A stretch of 64,000 nt of DNA from Pseudisothecium myosuroides (GCA_951799445.1 OX637295.1:1984001-2048000); one strand, 5' to 3'; positions 23,601 to 36,448 are shown, numbered from the stretch's first letter. Made by a program: numbers and translations. Notes: generated by a model not told the origin, from the letters alone.

Positions 23601-26600
23601 GGTACCATGTCAACCATGTGCTTGGAAATAGTCGCCCTCATTCAAGCTCAGTAATGTGAACATTAATCTTAATCTAAACATGCTCGAGTATTTTGAACAT
23701 GCTCATGAATTCTTTATGACTAGTACAGTAGGGTCTAAGAAAACTCACACAATTCTTGGTTTTCAGTCACAACAATGTTATAAGATGCGATTTTAACTTG
23801 CAAATGAGAGTTATAAGAGTTAGCGACAAGCTAGTATAATGAAAATATTCTAGGGTTTCAATTGCATTCGTGAATCGGTTGAACAAAGAGGAAGGTTGCT
23901 GTGGCACACTTCGGCGTCTTTTTCTAGACACTTTTTTCTAAATTACTCTACTTAAGAGGCTTGCCCAACTAGAGGAAAAGACAATGTAGTGAAAGCATGG
24001 CATTGGTCTATTAGAGCAAGTGGTTATCACACTACAAGAATGGGAAGAATGTTTTGAGGAGTCCCTTTTTGGAATTGGGCATGTTTCAGGCATCCTGTAA
24101 ATTATATAGATGATTCAATATATAAACGAAATTATATTGAAGAAACAAGTGTTCTTCCAACAAGCCCTATGTCTTGGAAGTCCATGAAATTGGGAAATCG
24201 GAAGAACTTTTATTTATTATTCATAACATATGGACTGGCCTCTGTTGTAGTGTGTTGATGGGCCTACTTAATTAGTTGTTCTTTCCCTGACTGTTGCTGG
24301 CAGACTTTGGCAGAGATAGTTCCAAAAGACGCCCTTTTGTGGAAGCTGAAGCTGCTTCACTCAGCAGCGCTCTTCGCGAATTCCCGGCTTCATGCTGTCA
24401 AAGCGCAGGTGTTGATATTAGCTAGGTATGTTTCCTACTTAAGCATGGTTACCTTATATAATTGAGGATTTTGAATATCTCTTCGCGTCCTCACATTTGT
24501 TGAATCAAGGAGTAAGTTCTTAAGTGGATGAGGAGAGATGGTGTGCCTAATGTGTATACACATGTGTGTTTTTCAGTGGGAAGGATAGAATGCTGCCGAG
24601 TGCGGAGGAGGCTAAAAGGTTGAAGAAGATCTTGCCCAATTGCCGAACCAGATACTTTAAAGACAGTGGCCACACCCTTTTGCTGGTTAGGCTGTTGCCC
24701 TCTTTCATCTTCCTCAAAGCTCGTATCATGCGAACAAACAACTCTCACTAGGCAAAAAAGACCCACAATGGGTCGATTTCGTCTTGTGGATCTTCTTGTG
24801 GTCATTTCCTTGGTCTATGCAGACGCTGTTGTTTAGGGTTTAGGGTTTAGGAATTGCACGTGTACATTTAACAAGGTTTTTATGGTTTTTAGTCAATTGA
24901 AATGGGGGAGATTGTACATTGTGAGGTCTCTATATGGTGACTGTGATACCTCCGTATATTTCGTAGAGATTTCGGTACGATCATAGGCAAGGCAGTGAGA
25001 CCTCTTTATGAATTAATGAATAATGGGGAAGATTCTCTTGATGATGTTGTCGAAAAGAGTCTTCGAAAAAATATCCGTTGTTTTACAGGAAACCCTATTG
25101 TTCACTGGGGTTTTTTTCGAATTCTGTTCGAGGTTCACTCAAGTTCTTTAAAATCATCCAGAGTTGTTGGGGTGTTTGCAGGAAGGTGGGCTTAATCTAG
25201 CCACAGTGATACAGGGAGCTGGCATGTACCGCCACGGCCGAACCCAAGACGTTGTTACAGATTTTGTGGTACCAACTCTGGATGAATTTGATGCTGCTTA
25301 CGAAAAGAATGGAAAGTGAGTGGAAAACCAGGATCTGTTTTCTTTCTCTCTTAACCTTCGAAAGGTTCACATTAGGCCTCGTTTTTTTAATAACTTTTGA
25401 GAGTTTCTTATGATATCTGATTCCTTTTCCTACATTTCTTTTTTTGTTCGGTTTGAATGCCGTCCTTTTTTTGATTTGAAACGAGTGAGAGTCTCTGCAT
25501 TGGGTCGTCAGCAGGGAAATTGCTGTCGAGATTTTTTTTATCTTGTTGAAGGTGCTTTAATTTTTTTGGGATGGGAATTTTGCTTTATTGCAGGCTGACA
25601 TGGCAGACCTTGAGCCCGGTTTTCTTCTCAACTAGCGCCACCGGGGAAGTCGAGCAGGGCTTGCAGAACATTCCCAATGATCGGCCAGTGTTGTTTGTAG
25701 GAAACCACATGTACTTCGGATTGGACATGACTTTGATCATTTACAAGATGTTCAAGGAGAGGGGTCTGATGATCCGTGCTCTGGGGCATCCTGTTTTGTT
25801 TGAAAACAAATTTGACCAAGACTTGCAGGTTTGTCACCTGACTAATTTTCGTATTTTGAAAACCTTGGGAAACTCTTATATATGTATATGTCTAAGCACG
25901 CGCTCTTTGCAAGTACCTGAGAGGATTTGCTCCGAAGAAAAATAGGACCTCAAAGAATATGGATAGTTTCTAACTTATGCTTATAATAACATCATCTTCA
26001 ATTCCTCAAAATCGTCAAAAAAAAAAGGTCATATTTGATCATTGTGATGCAACCTCTCTAGCTAGCTAGTCAGTCACATGATACCTGACATGAATTATAC
26101 TTGGTTTTTAATTTCTTTTGTAATGTTATTTAAAAGAAAATTTAAACTATTTTTTGTTTATTTTTTTATTCCAGGAAGCCAGCATGACGGACTTGTATCG
26201 TGCCTTCGGAGCCGTGCCTGTCTCAGGAGGAAAAACAATGTTCAAGCTGTTGAAAATGGGATATTCGACTTTGTTGTATCCTGGAGGTGCACGTGAGGCT
26301 CTACACCGCAAGGTATGTGAGTCTGCTTTTACACAATTTCATTATCTAATCAAAAACTTCAAGCTCTAAAATCTAGAACGAATTTAGATTTTAGATTTTA
26401 CAGAAGTGTGTCAAATTGCTCAGGATTAACTTGATTCGTTAAAAGTGGTGGGTATGACTTTTGGGAAATTGTGCAGAAATTAGACATTAATTGTGTATAG
26501 ATTCTTGTCATGGGGGTTTTACAAACAGTTTTTATCATTTAAAGTATTGAAAAAAAGGGAAATTGGTTCTCTACATTTGTTGGCTTGGGACTTTTTGTTT

Positions 26601-29600
26601 TTGCAGGGTGAGGTTCACAAGATTTTCTGGCCCAAGCGATCCGAGTTTGTTCGGATGGCTGCAAGATTTGGGTGTACCATCATTCCTGTCTCAACTGTTG
26701 GAGAAGATGACATAATTAATGTAAGCTATCAAGTGAAGTTTTCTTGTTCTATGTTGGAAAAAGCTATGGTAATAGAATTAATTGAAATCGTAAAGTGTGT
26801 GCAATGAGGGACCAAGAGTTGGAGTTTGAGAAAAACATAGGACGAAACTCCTTGAAGCACCCAAACTGGGGTCTGATGATGGAGTTTGGTGTTGTGTTTC
26901 TTTTGTAGTATTCTTAGTAAAACCTTCCTCTATTTCTTTTGTACTATTCTTAGTTAAACTTTCCTCTGACACCCTTGTTACAAATTGGGAATGACCTTTA
27001 TGATTAACTCTAATATATTAGAGTTAATTATAAAGTTGGTCTTGTGTTTGGAAACTAGTGTCAGAGGAAGGTTTAACTAAGAATAGTACAAAACAAACAC
27101 AGCACCAAACTCCATTAAACCTGAGTTTTGGTGCTCCAACGAGTTTTGTCTTGTGTTTTTCCGAAACTCAAGCTCCTAGTCCCACCTTGCACACACTTTT
27201 TGATTAATTCTATTTTGCAAAATGTTTCTCATTTTTGAATGGATGAAATCACCAAAAACTCACCTAAATTTTATCCCTAATCTAGGAGGAGGATATTGCC
27301 ACTTTTGGTGTAATGAATACACGTGTATTTGGTAGAATGACTGATGTTTCATTTTAAAGTGTACATTTTTATGAATGTAAATAGATTCATCAATCTAGTC
27401 ATGATTGTCAGTTACACTATTATGCTAAGAAGGTTGAAAGTTACACTACCTTGCTAAATCATAATTAAAATCATTGAGATAGATATATAGGTACCATATG
27501 TGAAGGTTTGATTTGGCACTCAGGTGCTGAAATTGAATTTCCACATTAATTTATCAAGTGTCCATGTCACCTCACCATTCATAAGATGACATGTGGCACT
27601 TTTTTTTTCTTCAAAAATGATTTATTTTATGCCAAATCTAACCTTCATGTAGGGTATTGGAAGTCCGTGTGTGAATGTGTATTTCTGAGCTTGAGATTGA
27701 ATTTCTTTGTGTCCATCGTGTAGATTATCTTTGATATAAACGATTTAAAATTTATGTCGAATTTGACCTTCATGTAGGGTATTGGAAGTCCGTGTAAATG
27801 TGTATTTCTGAGCTTGAGATTGAATTTCTGTGTGTCCATTGTGTAGATTATCTTTGATATAAACGACGTGAGGCGCATCCCAACTCTTGAAGAGAGGGTT
27901 TCATTGCCTGCTGAATACAACCTCAGGTTTGTACCTTTTAACTAACTTCCAGGATTCAGGACTACTTTAAACTTTTCCTGAAGGATGGGGGTAATGTTTG
28001 ATAAAAAGAAGCTTTAACCCTTAAACGTGAATGCCTAGAGGGTAGCCTCAAAGGGGAAGCAGAAATCTCCTTGAAACAGGGTATGGGGCTTGTTGCTTGT
28101 TTAAAATTTGTGCGGATTGGGCATGCAAAAGTGAATAGTGCTTTTAGTAAAATGCACACTTACTATTAGAAATGCATGACAATTGAGCTGCAAAGCACTT
28201 CTATGCCGGTTGCCATCTACTATACATAAAATAGTGAAATTAGGTTGCCTTAACAATTAGGTTGCCTTTACCCTAAGAAAGTTACTCTACAAGCCATCAA
28301 AGTCAACAGATATTTCTACATATACTTTCATTTGTACAGTTCATGAGTCCCAATTATAACAATAACTACCGTAATTCAAAAGATGTGCATTCTTGTACAG
28401 TAACAACGAATATTTATGTAGAGTTAAATGCCAAGAAATTAGTGAGGGGCAACCTAAATTTACTATTTTGTGTAGTATATATGTAGTGTTACAAAAATAT
28501 GTCACAATTTCATTTGTCATGCGGATGGTCACTTTTTCATCCCTTTTTTTCCATCCACGTTTTGGAGTTGAAGTTGAAAATTTTGCAACGGTGTATTTAT
28601 ATTTATATGTATACAATATATTATTTGTTCCATTATTTCCCTTCCATTTTTTGTTCTCATCAATTTTGTCACTTTTTTTTTTATGACAGCAGGGGGGATC
28701 TCAACGAAGAAGTAGCCGATCAACCTGTTCATTTCCCATTCGCAGCTCCCAAGCTCCCTCCAGGAAGACTCTATGTGAAGTTCGGTAAACCTATTGTCAC
28801 AGCAGGTAGAAAATCTGCACTATTTTCTGTAATGCTCACCTCATTGAAGTTTTGCTAAGTAATTATCATTTGATGTGTCATTTATTGACATAAATAGCGT
28901 AAGGTAGCTGCACCTAATTGCAACCTTTTTTGCAAAACCGACCTCTATAGATTCTTGCCTAAAATGTGGGATTGCTTTCAGGAAGGGAAAAGGAACTGCA
29001 GCATGACAAGGAGCAAGCACAAGCTATTTATAAACATGTGCAAGGGGAGGTGGAGAGAGGCATTGAATACTTATTGGTACGTTCTTTAATCTCCATATAT
29101 CTCCTCCCTTCAGGATTTTTGAACCCACACTAAATTTTGAAGCATAGTAAATGCAATGTTTTATGTTTAATCTTTATGTTAGTAAGAATGGCTCACCCAG
29201 TAATGTTACTTTTATCTATAAGTATTGCTCATGTTTGTTTTGGGGTTTCCTCTTTAATTCTATTGCCCTTATAATAAGTATCATATCATAGCCCTTTGTA
29301 CTAATGGATTTGGAACTCAGCTTACCATCAGTAGAGCCTGTATTAACAAATCTTTGTTTACTGAAATAGTCTTAGATGTGTTGAAATTTTGTGACCTACA
29401 CTAAATACAATTAGGTAGTTATGAACAACACTCAATCCAATTTCTACTTGACATTTATGTGGGTAACGAGTGGTGGACATTTGGTGTATGTGGTAGTATA
29501 AGGTAACTACACTTAATGACCACTTTCTAAAACCAACCACTATAGATTCTTGCCTGGAATGTACTTCCACTATTCATGAGTGTATGGTTGGTTTAGAAAC

Positions 29601-30049
29601 ACCTATTTGTAGCACTTTGAAAATTTGTAGTTCATTCATATGGTTTCCAAAAATTGCATTCTAAGAGAATCTAGAATCCCCTTTTGACTACCAATAAGAC
29701 CCCACTAAAAAAAGTTTTCAATGTAATAATGGGAATCATGTTGAATTGCTTATTTGTGTGATTTTAGGTAGAGTCACTTTAATGTTATGTGTAGGATAAT
29801 TGTTCAATGAAGCTAGTGATAGTTTTGTAATTATTTTTTTCTTGGAATGACTAAAGTCTTGTACTTTGTGGAATGCGCATAATTAGATTTTATTTCATTT
29901 TAAAATTAATTTTTGGGATTGAAATTGGTTGCTTTGTTATATGGATGCAGTGGAAGCGACAAGAGGATCCTTACCGTGAATTCGGTCCACGGATCTTGTA
30001 TGAGCAAACAGGTGGGGGGAATAGGCAAGCGCCAACATTTGAAGTATGA
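20656..30049 (+). CDS. PES: Phytyl ester synthase / acyltransferase (PES family)
   Basis: Plastid enzyme of the esterase/lipase/thioesterase family that esterifies phytol and diacylglycerol with acyl groups during chlorophyll and thylakoid lipid breakdown (family knowledge). Exons: 20656-20876, 21568-21742, 21981-22080, 22347-22398, 22500-22555, 22785-22943, 23246-23350, 23495-23601, 24304-24425, 24577-24685, 25182-25315, 25594-25828, 26175-26312, 26607-26720, 27847-27926, 28693-28805, 28982-29076, 29951-30049; 737 aa. Residues 1-70 are rich in Ser, Lys and Arg, like a chloroplast transit peptide. The alpha/beta hydrolase half has PGMDGTGLG (165) and GDSFG with Ser229; Asp369 (SGKDRMLP) and His398 (DSGHTLLL) would complete a triad. 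The acyltransferase half has VGNHMYFGLD (His485), YPGGAREALHRKGE and FWPKRSEFVRMAARFG. It ends PYREFGPRILYEQ. Arabidopsis PES1 is about 700 aa. Whether this is PES1- or PES2-like cannot be told. Confidence 0.93.
23125..23147. repeat. Telomere-like repeat in intron 6 of the PES gene
   Basis: Three units of CTAAACC/CTAAACCCT, the plant telomere motif, lie within the intron between 22944 and 23245. A second short run (TTTAGGG, three units) is at 24832-24851 in intron 10. Confidence 0.8.
26772..27213. mobile_element. Long foldback element in PES intron 14
   Basis: Most of this 442-bp segment folds on itself. Left: ATAGAATTAAT, AAAGTGTGTGCAA, GGAGTTTGAGAAAAACATA, TGATGGAGTTTGGTG and CTATTCTTAGTTAAAC. 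Right: the same blocks inverted. The centre is near 27000-27030, where ACTCTAATATATTAGAGTTA is itself a palindrome. A MITE or foldback transposon with no coding. Confidence 0.75.
27627..27870 (+). repeat. Tandem duplication across intron 14/exon 15 boundary
   Basis: Two ~122-bp copies (27627-27747 and 27752-27870) share CCTTCATGTAGGGTATTGGA and GAGCTTGAGATTGAATTTCT, then the acceptor TGTGTAG followed by ATTATCTTTGATATAAACGA. The second copy holds the real start of exon 15 at 27847. The first holds a duplicate acceptor (27718-27723) and the first 23 nt of the exon, then leaves the coding sequence. Confidence 0.85.
28901..29566. repeat. Two MITE-end fragments in introns 16 and 17
   Basis: Blocks starting AAGGTAGCTGCACC (28901) and AAGGTAACTACACT (29493) each run into AGATTCTTGCCT near their far end. 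Both match the inverted right end of the 11824-12108 element. The region includes coding exon 17 (28982-29076), which lies between the two fragments. Confidence 0.5.
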
Positions 30050-30870
30050 GGTTTTGAATAGAGAGCTCACATTCCTTGCATTGGCTTAGTTAGTTTTACC
30101 CTCTTTTTCCAACATTTATGATAATTTAGAACTACAAGCTCTTTGTACATAAGTTAGAATAGCCTACGACCACCTAGATTTTGCAATAATCTAGGTATCT
30201 AACTTGTGCAATATGCTTATTGTTGCTCGTTTGTATTTTTCTAAGAAAGATTTAGTTGAGTAGACTCAAATACAAGTGGAGTCATATTAATATCATGATA
30301 AGAGTTGAAATTGATTTGAATTTTCAATTGACACATTTGGTGCAAAAATATAAAGCCATTAGTATTAGATGGAGGTCATGACCATCTTAAAAAGGTTCAA
30401 GATCTATGACCAGACATCCTAATTCCATTTCATGAGTGTTTTGAAAGCGCAAGTTGAACATTCTAAATGCACCTCTTTTATTGTTTGAAGTTGCAATTTA
30501 TTCAAACAAGTATTTATTTTCAACTAAGATTAGCTGAACCAACATTTAATGAACCACATTTATAGTAGCTTTAAACCATCGATAAATAGACTTGAACTTG
30601 ATATCCTTCCTTTGACAATAGCACCCAATTGCTTGCCCAAAGAAATTTGCTATATACTTTGGAAAAATGGATGGGTGACTGATGCAAATGGAAACGAAAC
30701 ATTCAATAGATGTTGGAATTGGGTGGCTGATGACATTGAATTGTTCTACCTTTATTTTTTGTAACGTATGGAACAAAATCACAAACTCATATTGAACATG
30801 TGCAATAACCTTCAACAAAAGAAACTGAAGAAAAAATTAGATGAAATCTAGGTTACATGGAAAAATCCTA
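30050..30870. other. PES gene 3' flank, no gene seen
   Basis: AT-rich. It should contain the 3' UTR of the PES gene. Short open frames at 30549-30818 on both strands have no protein resemblance. Confidence 0.4.
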
Positions 30871-31443
30871 CTCCCTCTATCCTAGTAAAAAACTCCAAAA
30901 AGCTTCCCCACAAGGGATTAACTACATTTTTAGTCTTTATGATAGGGATACATGCATTCAAAAACTAGCAATCCATCCTTTAGAAATCTACAAAATCTCC
31001 AACTTAGGCACCATTGTTTAGGCACCCAAAATCCATGCAGAAAGTACCATTTTTGACAAAATTTGTAAACGCTGCCAGCTCCATCATTCTTGATGATTTA
31101 AATGTTGGTAACAACATTGGGATTCTAGAAAGATCTACTGCAACCTAAATACCCACAACAAAGATCCCTACACCACTTCAAGAACAACTCTTCAAAGTGT
31201 CAAATTGGTCACCAAATCCATTGTCAATACTACTGTCACTAAGGAAGCACAAGAAGTCCAAAGTGTCTCATATGGGCAAGGCCAAGCTTTCTTGGCGAAG
31301 AATGCTCCCTAATCACTTGACTTGCCCCCACGAGGTCGTTCAACACGACCAACACTTACTCAACAATCAAAATCTAAAAACGGAGCTTTTTAGCGGGACA
31401 AAAATTGTGCTTGATTTGGAGGTTTTTAGTGGGACGGAGGGAG
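30871..31443. mobile_element. Stowaway-like (Tc1/mariner) element
   Basis: Ends CTCCCTCTATCCTAGTAAAA and TTTTTAGTGGGACGGAGGGAG are inverted and flanked by TA (30869-30870 and 31444-31445), the classic Stowaway end and target site. At 573 bp it is longer than most Stowaway MITEs. The right side has an internal duplication (GGAGCTTTTTAGCGGGAC, then GGAGGTTTTTAGTGGGAC). An open frame at 31197-31454 runs through the right end and shows no transposase motif. Confidence 0.65.
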
Positions 31444-31515
31444 TAGTTGCATAAATGCTTCAAAGTTTTCCATTACCACCATCATTTCTATGATTCACAA
31501 ACCACTCATCATTAA

Positions 31516-32152
31516 CCCCTAAATGCCCGAGGCACCAAATTTTGGTGCTGATAAAACTTTGAAGTTAAATAAAACCTAACCAAGTTGCTATTTTTAGTAG
31601 TTTATATTTTTGTAAAATTCTATTTGAAGTCTACTTTTAGTATCAAAAATCCAATTTTCAAAATGATTGATTATGATTTTCTTATTCAAGATTTTGTGCA
31701 AGGGTACCCATTGCAATCTTGACTTTCCGTAGTGTTGAGGGCTCTTGGAAATGCGCCTCAAATACACTAGATCTTGGAGGAAAAATCACATTAGAAATTC
31801 ATTTAAAAAAATTGTAGAGTAGATTTTGAGAAGCCGTAAATCGATTGGGGTTATATATGTTAGGGCCTTTAACCTCATATTTTTTTGGTGACCAACTTTT
31901 TAGATTTGATATGTAAAAAAAGGATTGAAAGAATTTCTTAGTTTTAATACCATCATGTTCAAACATTATAATCTTTGAATTCATAAGTGATATTCTTGTG
32001 TTTTCTTTTCCTATGTGATCTCTAACATGTCTAGTTTGAATTTTTATGGTTACAATTCAAAAAAAATTGATACAATTTATTAAAATGTTGGCTTTTTGTT
32101 CAATTTAGAGCAAATTCTTAGAAGTTCAAAATAGGCCTTGGGCATTTAGGGG
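31516..32152. mobile_element. TTAA-flanked MITE (piggyBac-like), copy 2
   Basis: Ends CCCCTAAATGCCCGAGGC and GCCTTGGGCATTTAGGGG are inverted with one mismatch. TTAA flanks both sides (31512-31515 and 32153-32156). 637 bp, non-coding. The same kind of end is found at 971, 39632 and 54643, and singly at 35816. Confidence 0.7.
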
Positions 32153-32156
32153 TTAA

Positions 32157-35100
32157 AGGTGAATACCCCCAAAACCCACCACTTTTTGCTACAATGCGTC
32201 TTGTTGGCAAATGAAAGGAGGTTCCAACGTACCAAAGAAGACAATATTTGAATACTATATACAAAAGTTATGAGGGGTCAATGTTTTGTGGTAGATGGTT
32301 TAAAGATTGTTTATATACCATACATACATATTGATTTTGGAGATGTGTACATAATGATGACAATGTTTTTAGGTAGGGTGCAATTTGGAGTATACCTTAT
32401 GGAATAGACAATTTTGAGATTAGAAGTTGGCATAGGCGAGCTCATTAGATATCAATTGGCTTAGAAAAAGCCTCCATTTGATATCAAAACTAAAAATAAT
32501 GAAGCCAAATCCTACAAGGAATGACAAAGAAAAGATAGCAACTACAATATTGTATTATTATTTAGCAAGGTTACAGACTCCCTTTGACCAACCAAAAAAT
32601 TTTGCATTAAAAAACACTAGATCCAAGTATGCTACAATTGAGGACTTGTAGCTTTGCCTAGTTGAGCGTAGAATTTGAAGTACTTGCATTGTAATGTTGC
32701 AAAGTTTGTGTGTATTTGCTTTTATTTCAATATTCTAGTTGGAATTCATTAACACTTGGACCTAGCAGCTAGCAAGCCCGCTATTGCATATTGGAAGCTC
32801 TAAATCAAGGGTTGAATTCTATTATACTCTAAGAAGGGTGTGGATGCTCTTAGTTAATTTTTTCACATATTTATGAAGAAATAATCATTTTTGCATTAAC
32901 CCAAGTATTAATTTTAAATACAATTGCTTGAAAATGTTAAATTAGGATTCAAAATAGTCGTTGTTCTAATGCTCATAATTTATAAATGATTGGGAGTTAG
33001 AAGGCAAGTTTAGTCTCTTTAGAATGGTGTGACAATGTTATGTATGATTATATGCTTATTTGTTGTAATTCATTTATTAAGAATATTGAGTTAATTATTG
33101 ATGGTTTAATAATGTGTCGTTATAACATTCTAAGAAGTCAAAACTAAAATGAGCGGTCTTGGGTTTATAGTTGTAAGGTGTTTAAGGTGGATCATATGTT
33201 ATTGTTGAAGTATCAATTTAGTGGGAAAAAAACACATATAAATATGATAAAAAACTTTCACAAAACTTTCAATGGAATGTTTATATTGTATATGCAACAA
33301 CAATGAATCATATAGTATTCTCACCAATTTGGGGAAACATGTTCAACAAACAATTCTCGGCCATTTGGATGATAATCCGAAAGCGGCTTTTGAAGATTAA
33401 AAATATAATAAAGGAACCTCTTGACGCATGTTCAAACAATATGATTGTGTTCATTGAATTCATAAAATCATTACTTTTCAATCCAATTTGAAACCTTTCA
33501 ACTTCAATTCCACATTGAGTTGTTATAATGCAAACTTAAGCACAAGTTTCATAGTATTTAGGTTGCAACAAAGCAAAATTGAATATATGAAAGAAGATTT
33601 GTATGTAACTCATTTGTCATTGGGCTAGGGGTCGGGGGCCCTTTCAAATCTATCTACCTTATCTCAATGGAACCTTACACATAATTTCTTGCAAAGGGAT
33701 GGTTTTTTGATTGGTTAAATATGCTAGTGTTTTGATGACAAATTGTCATTTCACCATTTCAGGTTCAAAAGGGCTAGGCTTTTTAAATTTTTAGTAACTT
33801 AAAAGATGCACATTTATTATGTCATAAACATCCCTTCGCATCCCTAATGGGCTATATATAGATTTGTTTATCCATCGACCTGTGGACTTCATCTATGTTG
33901 CTAAGAACATTGCAGGTTGTTCCTTGTGGGTTGGTGACAATTTTTTGTTATATAAATACTTTTCAAGTCCTAACCAGTACATCAAAGCTCACTGGTGGTT
34001 TCTTGGTTCATGACTTACTACGTCAACTTGGAGACTAAGGTTCGATCCTTCCGGTGTGCTTGAAATACCTTCGCATTTTCCGAGGGTGATTCAAGTTGCC
34101 TTGATTCGATTGTGGATTTGAGGTTACTTAAATTGCCCTCTGAATATGTGGCGGATATACTTGATTTTTTTCATCGATTTCTTTGCAACTTATTAATTTA
34201 TTTGGCATGTACTTTGAATTTAAAAAATAGATTATATTAAGGCATTTAAAGGTCTCTTCTACATTGATATTCAAAAACAAAATCACATCCATTTAGAAAA
34301 CCATTGCAGAGTTTGCTAAAAAGAATTACATATCTCTTTTGAAGTATATATATAGAATCTTGATATTACTCATATAAGAATCTTGGAACTTAAACTAAGG
34401 ACTTGACATGGTACACATGATGTACAAACTAATTAATTTAAATAAGTGACTAGAGTTATTTTTATCTTTAATTTATGTGCATTTATAATCATTATAGTCC
34501 AAAATGTGATGCCTACATTAGAACCATAAAGAACATTCTAACTTGTATATTGATGATATAACATATTGAATTAGAATCATGATTGAGAGACTACAAGAGC
34601 CTAGTATTGATTTTTGGCAGGCCTACAAATAATACTTTAATCCCTATTAGCCCTTTTTTTTTGGCACCATGGGGCCTGATTGCACCATTTCAAAATAAAT
34701 GTCTACTTTTCGCTAGATAAAAGTAATCTTTTTTTGCCAAAATTTTTCCATTTCTATAAAAATATGTGAATGAAGTCGCCAAACTTGGATGAAAAAGTGC
34801 GAGAATATGATTGAAAAGTGTTTTTTAATCCAAAAGATGGATGAATGTAGAAATACAAGGCTTCACCAAATTATAAGTGATCGCCATCTTGGCACTCTTT
34901 CTCAAAAAATTAGAGAAAAGGGCTAATCCCTATAGTACCATAGTTCCTTTAAGAGACATTTGTGATTTGGGCTAGCTCTTGTGACCTCAATTTTGACATC
35001 ATATTTTGAGACTTTTATTGAAAATAGAAAAACACATTAGCTTTATAAGAGTATAATTATTATTTCAATAGGTGCCCGAGAGCAAATTAAAGTTATGCTA

Positions 35101-36448
35101 GTCTAAGCTCCAAATGAAACTTCAATTGGCAAGGCAAGGAAAAAAAAATTGAAATAAAAAAAAAAAAAATTCTTCTTCTCATAGATTACATCTTTTTCTA
35201 TATGGAATGCTTTTATTCATTTTATTTGGATTAGTGATGCAAAAATTATGGAACTTTTTGTCCTTCGAGCAATCAAAGCATCTTCTTCAAAAATAATATA
35301 TAGGATTCATTTTTGCACTCAATATTTTAAAAAAAATTCCACAAGGTAACATTCAGTTGCTAAAACACTTTAATTGTTGGAGTTAGTGTTGTTAGAGCTA
35401 GTAACAATTTCATTTTTCGTTTTGTCTTGTAACTTCTCTACTTAACAATTTTTTTTAATTATGAAAATTAAATCCTTTTTTTCGATTTTTATTTACATTT
35501 TCAACTCAACTATTATCCAAAAAGATTTTTACCACAAACTTTGTAGTGCAATATTAAAAGTTAAGAGGATTTGAAGTCTTATATTCTAGTCATGCAAGGT
35601 CTAAAAAAACTTGTTTTTTTAACTTTAAGTGCAAATATCTTGCAATTTGCATGGTCAAAATCTTTGAAATTCTCCCAAGCATTCTTATACTAGTTTAGTG
35701 CAAGATCTTAAAGTTAGATATGCAAAAAAAACAATTTTCAAAGTCTTTTGCTATTTGCAATAGAAATGGCAGTTTTGAGTGTTTTTCAATGAAAAAATGG
35801 CCTTGGGACTTTAGGGTTAAAATTTCATAACTTATGATACAATGTCCAAATAGTCCATACTAAAGTGTGCGCTGGAATCATCTTTCATTTGCCAATAGGA
35901 TTGAATAAAAAAAATTCTATTTCATACTACCATACTTGGTGATCAAGGTGTGCAAAAAATATTTTTAGAAATAGGTATTGGAATTTCCAAGATATTATTT
36001 ATTAAAAAAGTTGCATGAGAAAAAAAAATTATTTTTTTATTTTAATACATCTAATTTGCATTTGCCAAAAAATAATTAATTATTCAATAGGGAATGCCGA
36101 CCTCAACCACCAGGTGCAACATTGTAACTGTAGGATAGCTCTCTACCAATTTTTTTTTTTTTTTTTCTGAAAAATAAGGTTTGATAGATGCTAAAAATAG
36201 AATTTTTAGCAAACATTATTTTTTTAAGTACACAATTTTTTTTTTTTTTGCAAAAATAATTTTCCTAAAATTTTGACATCTATTTTTAAAATTATTCTCC
36301 GCGGACCATGCCCTACAAAGCATGCTTAGTGTCAATTACGGGTGGAATTATATTATCTCTTTTAAAGGTCAAGAAAAATTGAATCACTGGGGTACCATGC
36401 GTAGAACCAGGCGAGCCGCGCGGTTTCGAAGCATTGTTCTAACTGGAA
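32157..36448. other. AT-rich intergenic region with repeat fragments
   Basis: No gene recognised. It contains a candidate tRNA-derived SINE (about 33985-34180), the second copy of the 16310 repeat (34735-34912), a lone piggyBac-like right end before TTAA at 35817, and several poly(A)/poly(T) tracts (for example 36151-36166). Confidence 0.5.
33985..34180 (+). mobile_element. Candidate tRNA-derived SINE
   Basis: An A-box-like AAGCTCACTGG (33986) and a B-box-like GGTTCGATCC (34040) are about 55 nt apart, as in tRNA-derived RNA polymerase III promoters. About 120 bp of body follows, then a T-rich end (TTGATTTTTTT). No complete tRNA cloverleaf can be drawn. The motifs alone make this a modest call. 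Confidence 0.35.

Noticed and set aside
31197..31454. 85-aa frame as a transposase fragment
   Set aside because: It runs through the terminal inverted repeat, and no catalytic DD(E/D) motif is visible.
34040..34060. A complete tRNA gene around the B box
   Set aside because: No acceptor stem or anticodon arm pairs; at best a tRNA-derived SINE.
34637..35816. A 1.2-kb TTAA element bounded by TTAATCCCTATTAG and GGGACTTTAGGGTTAA
   Set aside because: The two ends match poorly (CCCTATTAGCCC versus CCCTAAAGTCCC), so the pairing is not convincing.
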